25,943 bases of DNA from Bacillota bacterium (GTDB taxonomy: Bacteria; Bacillota; Syntrophomonadia; Syntrophomonadales; Syntrophomonadaceae), in the NCBI GenBank assembly GCA_023395515.1, contig JAEWZB010000103.1:1-25943 (forward strand). Reading direction: 5' to 3'. The position numbers and the translations under genes were made by a program. The notes beneath the pieces are model-generated. The model was given only the letters and a program-made list of their open reading frames with translations, was not told where the DNA came from and searched no databases. Shown here piece by piece: positions 15,380-23,342 of this stretch. Position 1 is the first letter of the stretch. Every line of letters starts with the position of its first letter.

Positions 15380-16498
15380 TTATTTTCTCACAGAATTAGC
15401 TAAAAGTTCTTTAGCTTCTTCGTCAGTTAGATCATAGTGATAGAATTTTTTATAAAACTCTTTAGTTTCTTCAATAATATTATATTGGTAGATATCGGGA
15501 TAAAGCAGATTACCCGCCCATTTGAAACCTATGATTCTATTCACTGAAGGCGGACGGTCAAACCAGGTGTAAGGACCACTGGGAATTTCGTAGACCTGCT
15601 GGTTTTTCACCGCTTTTAGTTTAGCCCACCGGGTGTCACTCATAATTAGTTTATAAGCTCCGCCCATAGTTTCATTCCAGCAAATAATCACATCAGGGTC
15701 CCAGGCCAGAACTTGCTCCATGGAAACCTGGGTCTGGCCGCCCTTTCCGGCATCTGCTACGCCGGATGCAACATTGACTCCACCCACAATGTCCAGGGTC
15801 TGAATATGAGCGGAACCATCAGGTTCTGTAGTCAGCCCATCAGGTCCTTCAGCATAATATACTCGAACTTTTTTATCAGCCGGAATAGTAGCCGCTTTGG
15901 ACTGAATATCAGCCAGAACCTCCTTATAATAAGTTGCTAGCTCGGTTGCCTTTTCTTCGGTTCCGAGGAGTTCGCCCATAAATGTATAAGCTTTATCCAT
16001 TTCTTTCAATGGCAGGCTCACCAGGATGACAGGAATACCAGTCTGCTGCTGGATTTTATCGGCAAAGGAAATATCGCTCTCTCCCATTAGGTCCCCCATA
16101 GAAATAATGACATCGGGTTTAGCTTTAATAATCTCTTCAATGTTGCCGGTGCTTTTAGACTGCCAGCCGCCCAGATTAGGCAAATTATACAGTTCAGGCA
16201 GAATATATTCTTTTTCGCCCTCACGCAGATCATAGTTCCAGCCCACCATCTTTTCCGGGGCCAGCGTATATGTCACGATGGTCCCAATAGGGCTGGTGCT
16301 GAACACTTTGTTGATTTCCATAGGAACCGTGTGACTGCGCCCCATATCATCAGTAATTGTCCTAGTCGTAGCTTCGGGCGGCGGGGGAGTTTCCACGGGA
16401 GCATCCGCCTGCTTACTACAACCGGTAAGTCCCAGACTTAAAATAAATATGCCTACCAGCAAAACAGATAAAATTGATTTAAATCTTCTCTTAGACAT
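15380..16498 (-). CDS. Fec/BtuF-type ABC transporter substrate-binding lipoprotein
   Basis: This is the extracellular receptor of the importer. The start at ATG 16498 (372 residues) follows GGAGG seven bases upstream; an in-frame start at 16552 would put 18 polar residues before the signal peptide. The lipoprotein signal peptide has basic MSKRRFK, a hydrophobic core and lipobox LTGC, with C27 as the lipid-bearing residue, then a Pro-rich spacer. The mature part is a helical-backbone periplasmic-binding-protein fold: TITDDMGRSHTVP and EIIKAKPDVIISMG are typical of the iron-siderophore/cobalamin/heme class. The ligand cannot be read from sequence. It lies between the ATPase and methyltransferase genes of the same operon. 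Confidence 0.9.
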   Translation of the reverse strand: MSKRRFKSILSVLLVGIFILSLGLTGCSKQADAPVETPPPPEATTRTITDDMGRSHTVPMEINKVFSTSPIGTIVTYTLAPEKMVGWNYDLREGEKEYILPELYNLPNLGGWQSKSTGNIEEIIKAKPDVIISMGDLMGESDISFADKIQQQTGIPVILVSLPLKEMDKAYTFMGELLGTEEKATELATYYKEVLADIQSKAATIPADKKVRVYYAEGPDGLTTEPDGSAHIQTLDIVGGVNVASGVADAGKGGQTQVSMEQVLAWDPDVIICWNETMGGAYKLIMSDTRWAKLKAVKNQQVYEIPSGPYTWFDRPPSVNRIIGFKWAGNLLYPDIYQYNIIEETKEFYKKFYHYDLTDEEAKELLANSVRK

Positions 16499-16568
16499 CC
16501 TTAACCCTCCTGATTTTTTATTTTTGATTCCCTGCCAAAAGTTATCATTCATTAGTAAATGTACAGAT

Positions 16569-17375
16569 TTAAGAAGCGTTCAGCACTGGAACGCAGACTT
16601 TTATTTCTCTTTCTTCCATCCCCATAGGAAGCTTGTGGAGACCGGTACTGACGATTTTAACGTCAACCCCGTAGAGACTTTTAAGATTCTTTTCGGTAAT
16701 TACTTCCGCCGGAGTTCCCACCGCATACACGCCACCTGCTTTTAAGAGAATGACTTTGGAGGCATAAAGAAAAGCGTGATCGGGAAAATGAGAAGCCATG
16801 ACCACAATTAGACCGCTGTCGGCCAGCTTTTTGATATGGCTTAATACCAGCAATTGATTGCCAAAATCAAGCGCCGCAGTCGGTTCATCCATTACCAGCA
16901 TAGATGGCTTTTGGGTCAAAGCCCGTGCTATAAGCACCAACTGTTTCTCACCACCGCTAATTTCCGTATATACTTTATGGCGCAAATGGCCTATGTTTAA
17001 AGTTTCGATGATTTCTTCGGCAATTTTTTGGTCTGCTTTGCCCGGAGACGCAAATGGCCCCAAATGAGCAGTGCGTCCCATCAAGACCACATCAATAACC
17101 TTAAACGGAAACGGCGGATTATGAGCTTGGGGAATATATCCGATCCTTTTGGCAAATTCAGCCCGTGATAAGGTCGCCATGTCTTTGCCATCCAGCTCGA
17201 CCTTGCCATCCTGCATACCCAGTAAGCCCAGAATGGACTTAAACAATGTGGTTTTGCCTGTTCCGTTGGGGCCTAAAATACACAAGACCTCCCCTGATTT
17301 TACGGTCAGCGATACATCCTGCAGTACTGTCCGGGTACCATACCCGCATTTAGCATTAATTAAGCTGAAGTTCAT
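16569..17375 (-). CDS. Fec-type ABC transporter ATP-binding protein
   Basis: This 268-residue ATPase of the FecE/BtuD class energises the importer. Walker A GPNGTGKTT (G35), signature ISGGEKQL, Walker B LVMDEPTAALDFG and a late switch histidine (MASHFPDH) are intact. The start is ATG 17375: GGAGG lies six bases upstream, and the ATGA overlap with the stop codon of the permease gene indicates translational coupling. The alternative ATG at 17381 abuts the ribosome site directly. The C-terminal 40 residues beyond the nucleotide-binding fold are usual for this class. Confidence 0.93.
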   Translation of the reverse strand: MNFSLINAKCGYGTRTVLQDVSLTVKSGEVLCILGPNGTGKTTLFKSILGLLGMQDGKVELDGKDMATLSRAEFAKRIGYIPQAHNPPFPFKVIDVVLMGRTAHLGPFASPGKADQKIAEEIIETLNIGHLRHKVYTEISGGEKQLVLIARALTQKPSMLVMDEPTAALDFGNQLLVLSHIKKLADSGLIVVMASHFPDHAFLYASKVILLKAGGVYAVGTPAEVITEKNLKSLYGVDVKIVSTGLHKLPMGMEEREIKVCVPVLNAS

Positions 17376-18430
17376 TGCCATCCTCCTTTGTTCCGTAATA
17401 TCAGATAGATGAAAAACGGCGCGCCGATGACAGATGTCAGAATACCGAGGGGAACTTCCACCGTGGACAGCATCCGGGCCAAATCGTCCACCACCAGTAA
17501 ATAGGTACTTCCCAATAGTATAGATGCCGGGATTAATTGCTTGTAATTAGGTCCGACCAGCATGCGGGTCAGATGCGGAATCACCAAGCCGACAAAACCG
17601 ATCTGTCCACTAATCGCTACAGATGCGGACGTAGCTAACGTTGCACATAAAATCACCAAAAAACGCAGGCGTCCGGTTTCCATGCCCAGCGCTTTAGCCT
17701 CTTCATCTCCCATGGATAAAACATTCAGTCTCCATTTCAGCAAATACAGCGGTATCAGCCCCAAGGCCATCGGTATAAGTGCCAACCCGACATCGGATGG
17801 GGCAATAGAAGCCAGGCTCCCCATCATCCAATAAGTAATTTCCGGCAGCTTGGAGTAAGGGTCGGCCAAAAATTTCAGCAAGGAGGTAGAAGACGTAAAA
17901 ATGGTGCTGATAAGAATCCCCGCCAATACCAAAGCTAACATAGGGTCATGACGGATTCTGCCTCCTACTGCGTAAGCCAGGCCAACTGCCACCAACCCAA
18001 ATAAGAAAGATGAAGCTTGAATTCCAATAACGCCGAATGAATAAAAAATACCTAAAGCCGCACCAAAGCCGGCACCGGCTGAAGCTCCCAGAATGTCTGG
18101 AGAAACCAGGGGATTTTTGAATATACCCTGATAGGCCGCGCCGGCCACCGATAAAGCGGCACCAATCATCATAGCTGCAAAAATACGCGGCAACCGGACC
18201 TGGAATATAACAGTTTCTACCGTATCAGACCAGGTTTGTTCAATAGGAAATATCTTCGACAACAAAACTGTAATCAGCTCCAACGGATTAATGCCATACC
18301 TGCCCAGTGGAAAGGAGAGCAAGAAAGCAATAATGGGCAGCACCGGCAAGATTTTCTCCCACGATATTGTTTGCCGCTTGTCAACTTTCAGCAGTTTTCC
18401 ACTCACATTTCCCCGTTGCCCTCTATTCAC
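17372..18430 (-). CDS. FecCD-family ABC transporter permease
   Basis: This 352-residue membrane protein of the FecCD/BtuC family forms the homodimeric channel of the importer. It has about ten transmembrane helices. Family motifs are PRIFAAMMIGAALSVAGAAYQ near residue 80, GILGASAGAGFGA-type residues (PDILGASAGAGFG), and the ATPase-contacting loop and tail GFVGLVIPHLTRMLVG. One permease gene is present, consistent with a BtuC-like homodimer. The start is GTG 18430 after AAGGA; a second GTG eight codons on is possible. It lies 28 bp after the DUF364 gene and overlaps the ATPase gene by 4 bp. Confidence 0.92.
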   Translation of the reverse strand: MNRGQRGNVSGKLLKVDKRQTISWEKILPVLPIIAFLLSFPLGRYGINPLELITVLLSKIFPIEQTWSDTVETVIFQVRLPRIFAAMMIGAALSVAGAAYQGIFKNPLVSPDILGASAGAGFGAALGIFYSFGVIGIQASSFLFGLVAVGLAYAVGGRIRHDPMLALVLAGILISTIFTSSTSLLKFLADPYSKLPEITYWMMGSLASIAPSDVGLALIPMALGLIPLYLLKWRLNVLSMGDEEAKALGMETGRLRFLVILCATLATSASVAISGQIGFVGLVIPHLTRMLVGPNYKQLIPASILLGSTYLLVVDDLARMLSTVEVPLGILTSVIGAPFFIYLILRNKGGWQ

Positions 18431-18458
18431 CGTTTCACGTCCTTAACTGCTCTTATCA

Positions 18459-19235
18459 TCAAACATTTAATTCGTTTAAACTAAGATCGCTTTTATGAAC
18501 CTTAACCATATGACAACCTTGTTTAAAGATGCGCTGTCCTAATCCGCCCTGCCGGACATAGGTCCAGACTTTATCGTCATCTACTACTGATCCGGCCAAA
18601 GTATCTACCCCGTTATTAAATAAAACCGGGTGCAATGGGGTGCTGGGACCAACCATAATGACCCTAGCTGGTCGGCTGATTTCCAACAGACGCGGCAGGG
18701 TCTTGTTGATTAACGTAGTTGAGGTAATAAAGACATAGTCCTGTTCCGGTAAAATATATTCACAAGCCGGGTCAGGAAAATCACCGGGCTGGGGATTGCG
18801 CTCAAGAACTGAAAGGCTGCACCATGCTTCTAATTCTTCCAGACCCGGGAAATGACCGATTACAGCCACTTTCTTCCCCTTAATTTCCTCACGGAAGGTC
18901 TGGAACGCGCTTTCCTGAGGCTGCTGGGCCAGGCTCTTTTTAGTGAGCTCTTCTAAACGTTCCACCGTATTGTAAACTGAATTAATGGCAGCTAAGCCCA
19001 TACATGCTTCCAGGTTGTTCCATGACTTTACGTATTCCGCCAGTTCCTTGACCGGCATGCCAATTAAAGCTCCGCAATTTCTTACTGCACCCATGCCATT
19101 CTCCATAGTCATGGCCGTTCCGGTAGTCCGGGAACGAACCAGGGTCCAGTTAACACCAACCAGGCAATCTTTAACCGTCAAATCTTCCGGAATAGAGGCA
19201 ATCAAATCATCATAAATCTGCCACATACTCTTCAT
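18459..19235 (-). CDS. DUF4213/DUF364 putative heavy-metal-chelation protein
   Basis: This 258-residue soluble protein has an N-terminal DUF4213 domain (about 5-95, including GVNWTLVRS and MENGMGAVRNCGA) and a C-terminal DUF364 Rossmann-like domain (about 110-245, including KKVAVIGHFPGLEELE, PEQDYVFITSTTLINKTLP and VGPSTPLHP). A structural study of the Desulfitobacterium member described enolase-like and Rossmann-like halves forming a shared cleft, and proposed heavy-metal chelation. The real reaction is unknown. It lies one base after the FmdE-like gene and 28 bp before the permease, so it works in the cytoplasm with the importer. ATG 19235 is used; an ATG three codons later is possible. Confidence 0.88.
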   Translation of the reverse strand: MKSMWQIYDDLIASIPEDLTVKDCLVGVNWTLVRSRTTGTAMTMENGMGAVRNCGALIGMPVKELAEYVKSWNNLEACMGLAAINSVYNTVERLEELTKKSLAQQPQESAFQTFREEIKGKKVAVIGHFPGLEELEAWCSLSVLERNPQPGDFPDPACEYILPEQDYVFITSTTLINKTLPRLLEISRPARVIMVGPSTPLHPVLFNNGVDTLAGSVVDDDKVWTYVRQGGLGQRIFKQGCHMVKVHKSDLSLNELNV

Positions 19236-19236
19236 C

Positions 19237-19794
19237 TCAATCCTGCTCTTTCGTCAAACGGTAATAAGGCTTATCAGCACAAGCTAAGCATAAGGTCTGT
19301 CCGTCTTTCTGTATTTCCCGCCCATCCAGAATCTTTTCCCCGCACTGGCCGCAAACTGCCCTGTTCTGCGGTTTTCCCGGCAAATCCCGGGGCAAAATAT
19401 CAACAGTTACTTCTTCCTGTTTAAATAATTCCTCATCACTAAAGCCGGCCCAGAATTGATAGGGGTCAGCATCGTCCGGCATTTGCACATCTTTATTAGG
19501 GGAAATTCTTATAGCTTTGTCAGTAGCCAAATCTACAAAGGTAGCCGCTAATTTGCCGTAATTTACCAGCTTCAAGCGCTTACGGCCCATAGTACAGCCG
19601 GTAACTACACACACGGCGTCCGAAGCACAGCGGTCAATTTCTGAATAAACGATTAGATCTTTATACGCCAGGGGCTCCTCAATGCCTAATAGCTTCATAG
19701 CATAGCGGGACATCCTTACCCCAATGAACATTCCGTTGCATAAATGCCCGTGATATGCAGCGGCGGCTTGCAGATCTTCTTCAAAGGTTCTCAT
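19237..19794 (-). CDS. FmdE-family protein with C-terminal zinc finger
   Basis: This 185-residue protein belongs to the FmdE family, named from the molybdenum formylmethanofuran dehydrogenase operon of methanogens but also found in many anaerobic bacteria without that enzyme. The metal-site motif YHGHLCNG supplies H15, H17 and C19. The second conserved block is DRCASDAVCVVTGCTMGRKRL. A C-terminal treble-clef-like zinc finger follows (C148, C151, C169, C172), as seen in structures of bacterial FmdE proteins. No formylmethanofuran dehydrogenase genes are near. It is the first gene of the importer operon, starting at ATG 19794 after GGAGAAGAAG and behind a good promoter. A role in handling molybdenum, tungsten or another imported metal is inferred, not shown. 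Confidence 0.9.
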   Translation of the reverse strand: MRTFEEDLQAAAAYHGHLCNGMFIGVRMSRYAMKLLGIEEPLAYKDLIVYSEIDRCASDAVCVVTGCTMGRKRLKLVNYGKLAATFVDLATDKAIRISPNKDVQMPDDADPYQFWAGFSDEELFKQEEVTVDILPRDLPGKPQNRAVCGQCGEKILDGREIQKDGQTLCLACADKPYYRLTKEQD

Positions 19795-19868
19795 CTTCTT
19801 CTCCTGCCTTTCCTTTTTCTAAGAACTCTCTCTGATTCCAACGTACTTAAACTATATTCATATCATCA

Positions 19869-19898
19869 ACTATATCAATACCAATCGTAAACCGTCAA
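19869..19898 (-). promoter_or_regulatory. Promoter of the FmdE-Fec transporter operon
   Basis: On the minus strand, TTGACG (19893-19898) and TATAGT (19869-19874) are spaced 18 bp apart and lie about 75 bp upstream of the FmdE start. The sequence AACTATAT (plus strand) covers the -10 region at 19868-19875 and recurs at 19850-19857, giving a direct repeat that could be a regulator site at the start of transcription. No cobalamin or molybdenum-cofactor riboswitch core was recognised. Confidence 0.6.
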
Positions 19899-19956
19899 TA
19901 ACCGATTAAAACTAACATAAACTAATACAATTATACACCTTAAAAACTGAAAGCTG

Positions 19957-19999
19957 AATAAAAAACACGGATAATAGGCAATTAAGCCATTATCCGTGT
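19957..19999 (-). terminator. Rho-independent terminator of the ior-glcDF operon
   Basis: ACACGGATAATAGGC (19965-19979) pairs with GCCATTATCCGTGT (19986-19999) with one bulged base. On the minus strand it is followed by TTTTTTATTC. It lies about 100 bp after the GlcF-like stop codon and insulates that operon from the transporter operon promoter downstream. Confidence 0.85.
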
Positions 20000-20036
20000 C
20001 ATCATTGATTTGAAAACTATATTCCTATTTACATTT

Positions 20037-20089
20037 GGGAGCGAAGCCTTATCCGGTAGGCGGAGCCCCCTCCTCACATGGTATCCGGT
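20037..20089. repeat. GC-rich segment with direct and inverted repeats after the GlcF-like gene
   Basis: TATCCGGT occurs twice (20050-20057 and 20082-20089). Between and beside them lie GGGAGCGAAGCC (20037-20048) and GGCGGAGCCCCC (20059-20070), which can fold with CTCC (20070-20073). The segment is much richer in GC than the surrounding intergenic DNA. It is untranslated, sits between a stop codon and a strong terminator, and could be a remnant of an interspersed repeat. Confidence 0.35.
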
Positions 20090-20098
20090 TCTACGAAA

Positions 20099-21298
20099 TT
20101 ATTGTAAACCGTAAGCCCGGGCCAGTATTTTTATGGGGTGAGTTACTTCCCGGTCTTTAATCTGGAACCCCAGATAAAAGCGGCATACCGGACATTGGGT
20201 AAGAAGCATATCTGATTCGGTATTACTAATATCCTCTAACCGCTTAGCCCTAATCTTTTCAGCGGTTTCCCGGTGCTCCATAAAATAAGTTCCGGCCCCG
20301 CCGCAGCATTGCTCGGGATTATCCAGCTCCTGAAGATTAGCTCCCGGTATTTGAGCTAAGAGATTACGGGGAGCATCTTTTACCGTAGGTGACCAACCAC
20401 GGTGACAAGGTACATGATAACTCCATTTTATATCCAAGTTATCCGGCTTCACTGCTAAGCCTTGATTGTGCAGATAATCAGTTATTTCATACATTTTAGC
20501 ATTTACTGCAGCAATCTTTTCTTGCAAAGGATGGTCAGCCGGAAAACATTTGGCTGCTTTTTCCTTAAACATCATGCCACAGGAAGTACAGTCGGTAATT
20601 ATAGCATCAACCTCTAGGTCAGCCAATAATTTAACATTAGTTTCCACCATACTGGCCGCCGCTTCCAAATCACCTTCTGATATAGAAGGAATTCCACAAC
20701 AAACTTGCCCGGGAGGAATAACCACTTCTATGCCATTATGGTTCAGCACTTTAACTACCGCTTCACCAGTATCCGGGAAAATAAAATTAGTGCCGCATCC
20801 CACAAAGTAAGCTACCCGTTTTTCCACTGCTCCCACCGGTGAAATAGTACCGGCATACATTTTGTCAAAAGATGTACCGGCTAAACTAGGTATTTCCTTG
20901 GTAGCAATTCCTAGCTTTTGCGCCATAGAACCGGCTTTGCCTAATACACTAGTTAAGCCTCTTTGGGTAAGCATTTTACCCATTACTAGATTTTTAAGTC
21001 CCCCGGCTCCTTTAGATGCCATCTTGATCCGGGCCGCAATTACAATTTCATCAATGGGTACTTTACTGGAACAAGTTTGGGTACAATTTGTACATAGTAA
21101 ACAACTGTCTAAAATTTCCCGGGTTCGTTTAGTTACCGGCATACGATCGTACATAAGGCTTTCTTTAATAAGTAACAGCCGGTTTTTAGCTACCGAGCTT
21201 TCCGACATTTCGGCTAAAAAGGAGGGACAGGTAGATTGGCAGTAACTGCAATGGGAGCACTTTTCAATTATCTTAGTATATTCTTCCAACTTAAACAT
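20099..21298 (-). CDS. GlcF-like iron-sulfur protein, (S)-2-hydroxyacid/glycolate/lactate oxidase subunit
   Basis: This 399-residue protein has an N-terminal pair of [4Fe-4S] motifs (C14, C17, C20, C24; then CLLCTNCTQTC) and two CCG domains (FVGCGTN with CCGIPSISEGD; YHVPCHRGW with CCGGAGTYF). This is the plan of GlcF, the electron-transfer partner of FAD-dependent 2-hydroxyacid oxidases, and of related heterodisulfide-reductase-like subunits. It would pass electrons from the GlcD-like protein to a carrier or quinone. The start at ATG 21298 is nine bases after GGAGG; a GTG at 21307 abuts that site. It overlaps the GlcD-like gene by 8 bp, so the two are translationally coupled. It is the last gene before the terminator. 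Confidence 0.92.
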   Translation of the reverse strand: MFKLEEYTKIIEKCSHCSYCQSTCPSFLAEMSESSVAKNRLLLIKESLMYDRMPVTKRTREILDSCLLCTNCTQTCSSKVPIDEIVIAARIKMASKGAGGLKNLVMGKMLTQRGLTSVLGKAGSMAQKLGIATKEIPSLAGTSFDKMYAGTISPVGAVEKRVAYFVGCGTNFIFPDTGEAVVKVLNHNGIEVVIPPGQVCCGIPSISEGDLEAAASMVETNVKLLADLEVDAIITDCTSCGMMFKEKAAKCFPADHPLQEKIAAVNAKMYEITDYLHNQGLAVKPDNLDIKWSYHVPCHRGWSPTVKDAPRNLLAQIPGANLQELDNPEQCCGGAGTYFMEHRETAEKIRAKRLEDISNTESDMLLTQCPVCRFYLGFQIKDREVTHPIKILARAYGLQ

Positions 21299-22688
21299 TG
21301 CTTTCACCCTCCTCTAGCCATATTTTGCCGGGGTTCATAATGTTTTTGGGATCAAAAGCCTGCTTAATCCGCTTCATTAAGTCGATTTGGGTTTTACCCA
21401 ACTCCCACTCTAAATATTCCGCTTTATGAATCCCAATCCCATGTTCACCGGAAATAGTGCCGCCTAAGTCTAATCCGGCTCTAATTACCTGATCTATGGC
21501 AATTTTAGCTTTAGCTTCCGCTTCCGGGGTAACTTGGGAATATAGTACCGAAGGATGCATATTGCCATCTCCGGCATGACCGGCCAGACCTATCATAACT
21601 CCTACCGATGCGGAAATAGACTGTACCGCCCGGACAAAATCAGGGATTTTATTTCTGGGTACAGTTACATCTTCACTATTAGCCCGATCAAAAATAGTTT
21701 GAATAAGAGGATAAACATTAGCCCGCGCTGTCCAATAATTATCTGCAGCTTTGGGGTCTTCGACAACCCGTACTTCCCGGGCTTTCATATCATGGCAAAT
21801 CTGACTGACGATGGCAGCTTCTGCTTCTACTTGGGCGGCAGTTCCATCAAATAACATGAATAAATAAGCTTCTCCATCAGTAGGCAGAGGAGGAGAAAAA
21901 TAATTATTCATAACCGTAATAGCTAATTTTATTAAAAACTCCAACATAGCAGGAACTGCCCCCCGGGCAATTATTTCCGCTACTATTTCGGCGGCTTGTT
22001 CTAAGGAATCGCAGACTACGATTACCGTCTTGTTAGCCTCCGGCAAGGGCAGTAAACGTAAATTAACTCCGGTTATAACTCCTAAAGTACCTTCCGATCC
22101 CGTCATTAAATGGGTTAAATCATAACCTACCGATTGCTTAACAAATTTTCCTCCGGTATTAATTATGGAACCATCAGGCAGTACGGCCTCCAGTCCCAAT
22201 ACGTAATTGCCCGTAGTTCCGTATTTTACCCCTCTAGGTCCCCCGGCTCGGGTAGCTACGTTGGCTCCTATAGTACATACACTGGCACTTTGAGGGTCAG
22301 GCGGATAAAAAAGGCGCCGCTTTTCCAGCGTATCTTGAAACCTTTTTAAGACTATACCGGCTTCTACCTTAGCAGTCATATTGCTTTGGTCTATCTCCAC
22401 AATTTTGTTCATACGCTTAGTGTCTATTACTATGCCGCCCTTTACCGGGGTACATCCCCCCGATAAGCCACTGCCGGCTCCCCGCGGAGTAACGGGAATT
22501 CCCTCTTTATATGCGTACAGCATCACTTGAGCCACTTCTGCGGTATTATGCGGCAAAACTACCGCATCAGGTATCCGGCTTTTAAAATAGTGAGTAGCGT
22601 CATTAGCGTAAGGCAATAAGTCTTCCCTCACGGTTAAAATCTGATTTGCTCCTAAAAATCTGCCTAAGTCTTGAGCTAATGCTTTCAA
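21291..22688 (-). CDS. GlcD-like FAD-dependent 2-hydroxyacid dehydrogenase
   Basis: This 465-residue flavoprotein of the vanillyl-alcohol-oxidase/p-cresol-methylhydroxylase superfamily oxidises a D-2-hydroxyacid (lactate, glycolate or a larger one) to the 2-oxoacid. The FAD-binding domain has VTPRGAGSGLSGGCTP and CTIGANVATRAGG, with GSEGTLGVITG further on. The C-terminal FAD-oxidase domain includes GHAGDGNMHPS and SGEHGIGIHK, whose histidines sit at the active site. The start is TTG 22688, six bases after GGAAGGGGGG. It follows iorB by 36 bp. The neighbouring 2-oxoacid:ferredoxin oxidoreductase suggests that its product is the next enzyme's substrate; lactate and aryl-lactates are both plausible. 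Confidence 0.92.
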   Translation of the reverse strand: MKALAQDLGRFLGANQILTVREDLLPYANDATHYFKSRIPDAVVLPHNTAEVAQVMLYAYKEGIPVTPRGAGSGLSGGCTPVKGGIVIDTKRMNKIVEIDQSNMTAKVEAGIVLKRFQDTLEKRRLFYPPDPQSASVCTIGANVATRAGGPRGVKYGTTGNYVLGLEAVLPDGSIINTGGKFVKQSVGYDLTHLMTGSEGTLGVITGVNLRLLPLPEANKTVIVVCDSLEQAAEIVAEIIARGAVPAMLEFLIKLAITVMNNYFSPPLPTDGEAYLFMLFDGTAAQVEAEAAIVSQICHDMKAREVRVVEDPKAADNYWTARANVYPLIQTIFDRANSEDVTVPRNKIPDFVRAVQSISASVGVMIGLAGHAGDGNMHPSVLYSQVTPEAEAKAKIAIDQVIRAGLDLGGTISGEHGIGIHKAEYLEWELGKTQIDLMKRIKQAFDPKNIMNPGKIWLEEGESNV

Positions 22689-22724
22689 ATTGTTCCCCCC
22701 TTCCAGGAATAACCACCATCCAAA

Positions 22725-23342
22725 CTACTTTTTTACTTGGTCATAACCTAGCTGAAATACTAGTTGATTAAGCCTTAAGGTCTCCCCTTTAAAACGCCGG
22801 CTTAGAACCTGGTCATAATCTTCATCATTTATAGGCACATGGGGAATAGCCGTAAGGGCTCCCATTAAGAGAACGTTAGCCGCCTGACTATTTCCTGCTT
22901 TTACCGCTAAATCAGTAGCTTCTACAATCATAACCCGGCCGCATAATTGCTGCAGTTCCTTCTCTACTTCTGCAATAGCCGGGTAAGCGGCTTCACCGAT
23001 GAGAACTCCTAAAGGATAGTTTGGCCGGGAGTCAAATATGACCCAAGTGTCTTTATTGGCAAATTCCCGGGCTACCCGTAAGGTTTCTATGGGCTCAAAA
23101 CCGATAATAATATCGGCTTCCCCTCTAGGTATTAACACCCCATATTCCGTATTAAGCGATACCCTCACATGGCTCATAACTGCGCCTCCGCGCTGGGAAG
23201 CTCCGTAAGTTTCTCCCACACTAGTAAAATAACCTTTATCTACCAGGGCCGAACCTAAGAGTTCAGTAGCTAAAATATTTCCCTGTCCTCCCACTCCGCA
23301 TATGATAATGTTTAACGGGTCTTTAATCAGCTCTTTACTCAT
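22725..23342 (-). CDS. iorB: Indolepyruvate ferredoxin oxidoreductase beta subunit
   Basis: This 205-residue subunit is the gamma-type domain of 2-oxoacid:ferredoxin oxidoreductases that contacts CoA. Its typical N-terminus IICGVGGQGNILATELLG and the block ETYGASQRGGAVMSHVR are clear. Together with IorA it converts aryl-pyruvates or related 2-oxoacids plus CoA to acyl-CoA, CO2 and reduced ferredoxin. ATG 23342 follows GGAGGGGAAG. It overlaps iorA by 8 bp, which supports stoichiometric expression. Substrate class cannot be confirmed without the context of the whole pathway. Confidence 0.93.
   Translation of the reverse strand: MSKELIKDPLNIIICGVGGQGNILATELLGSALVDKGYFTSVGETYGASQRGGAVMSHVRVSLNTEYGVLIPRGEADIIIGFEPIETLRVAREFANKDTWVIFDSRPNYPLGVLIGEAAYPAIAEVEKELQQLCGRVMIVEATDLAVKAGNSQAANVLLMGALTAIPHVPINDEDYDQVLSRRFKGETLRLNQLVFQLGYDQVKK

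Noticed and set aside
19795..19956. Possible molybdenum-cofactor or cobalamin riboswitch upstream of the FmdE operon
   Set aside because: The region is AT-rich and shows a promoter and direct repeats but none of the conserved riboswitch cores.
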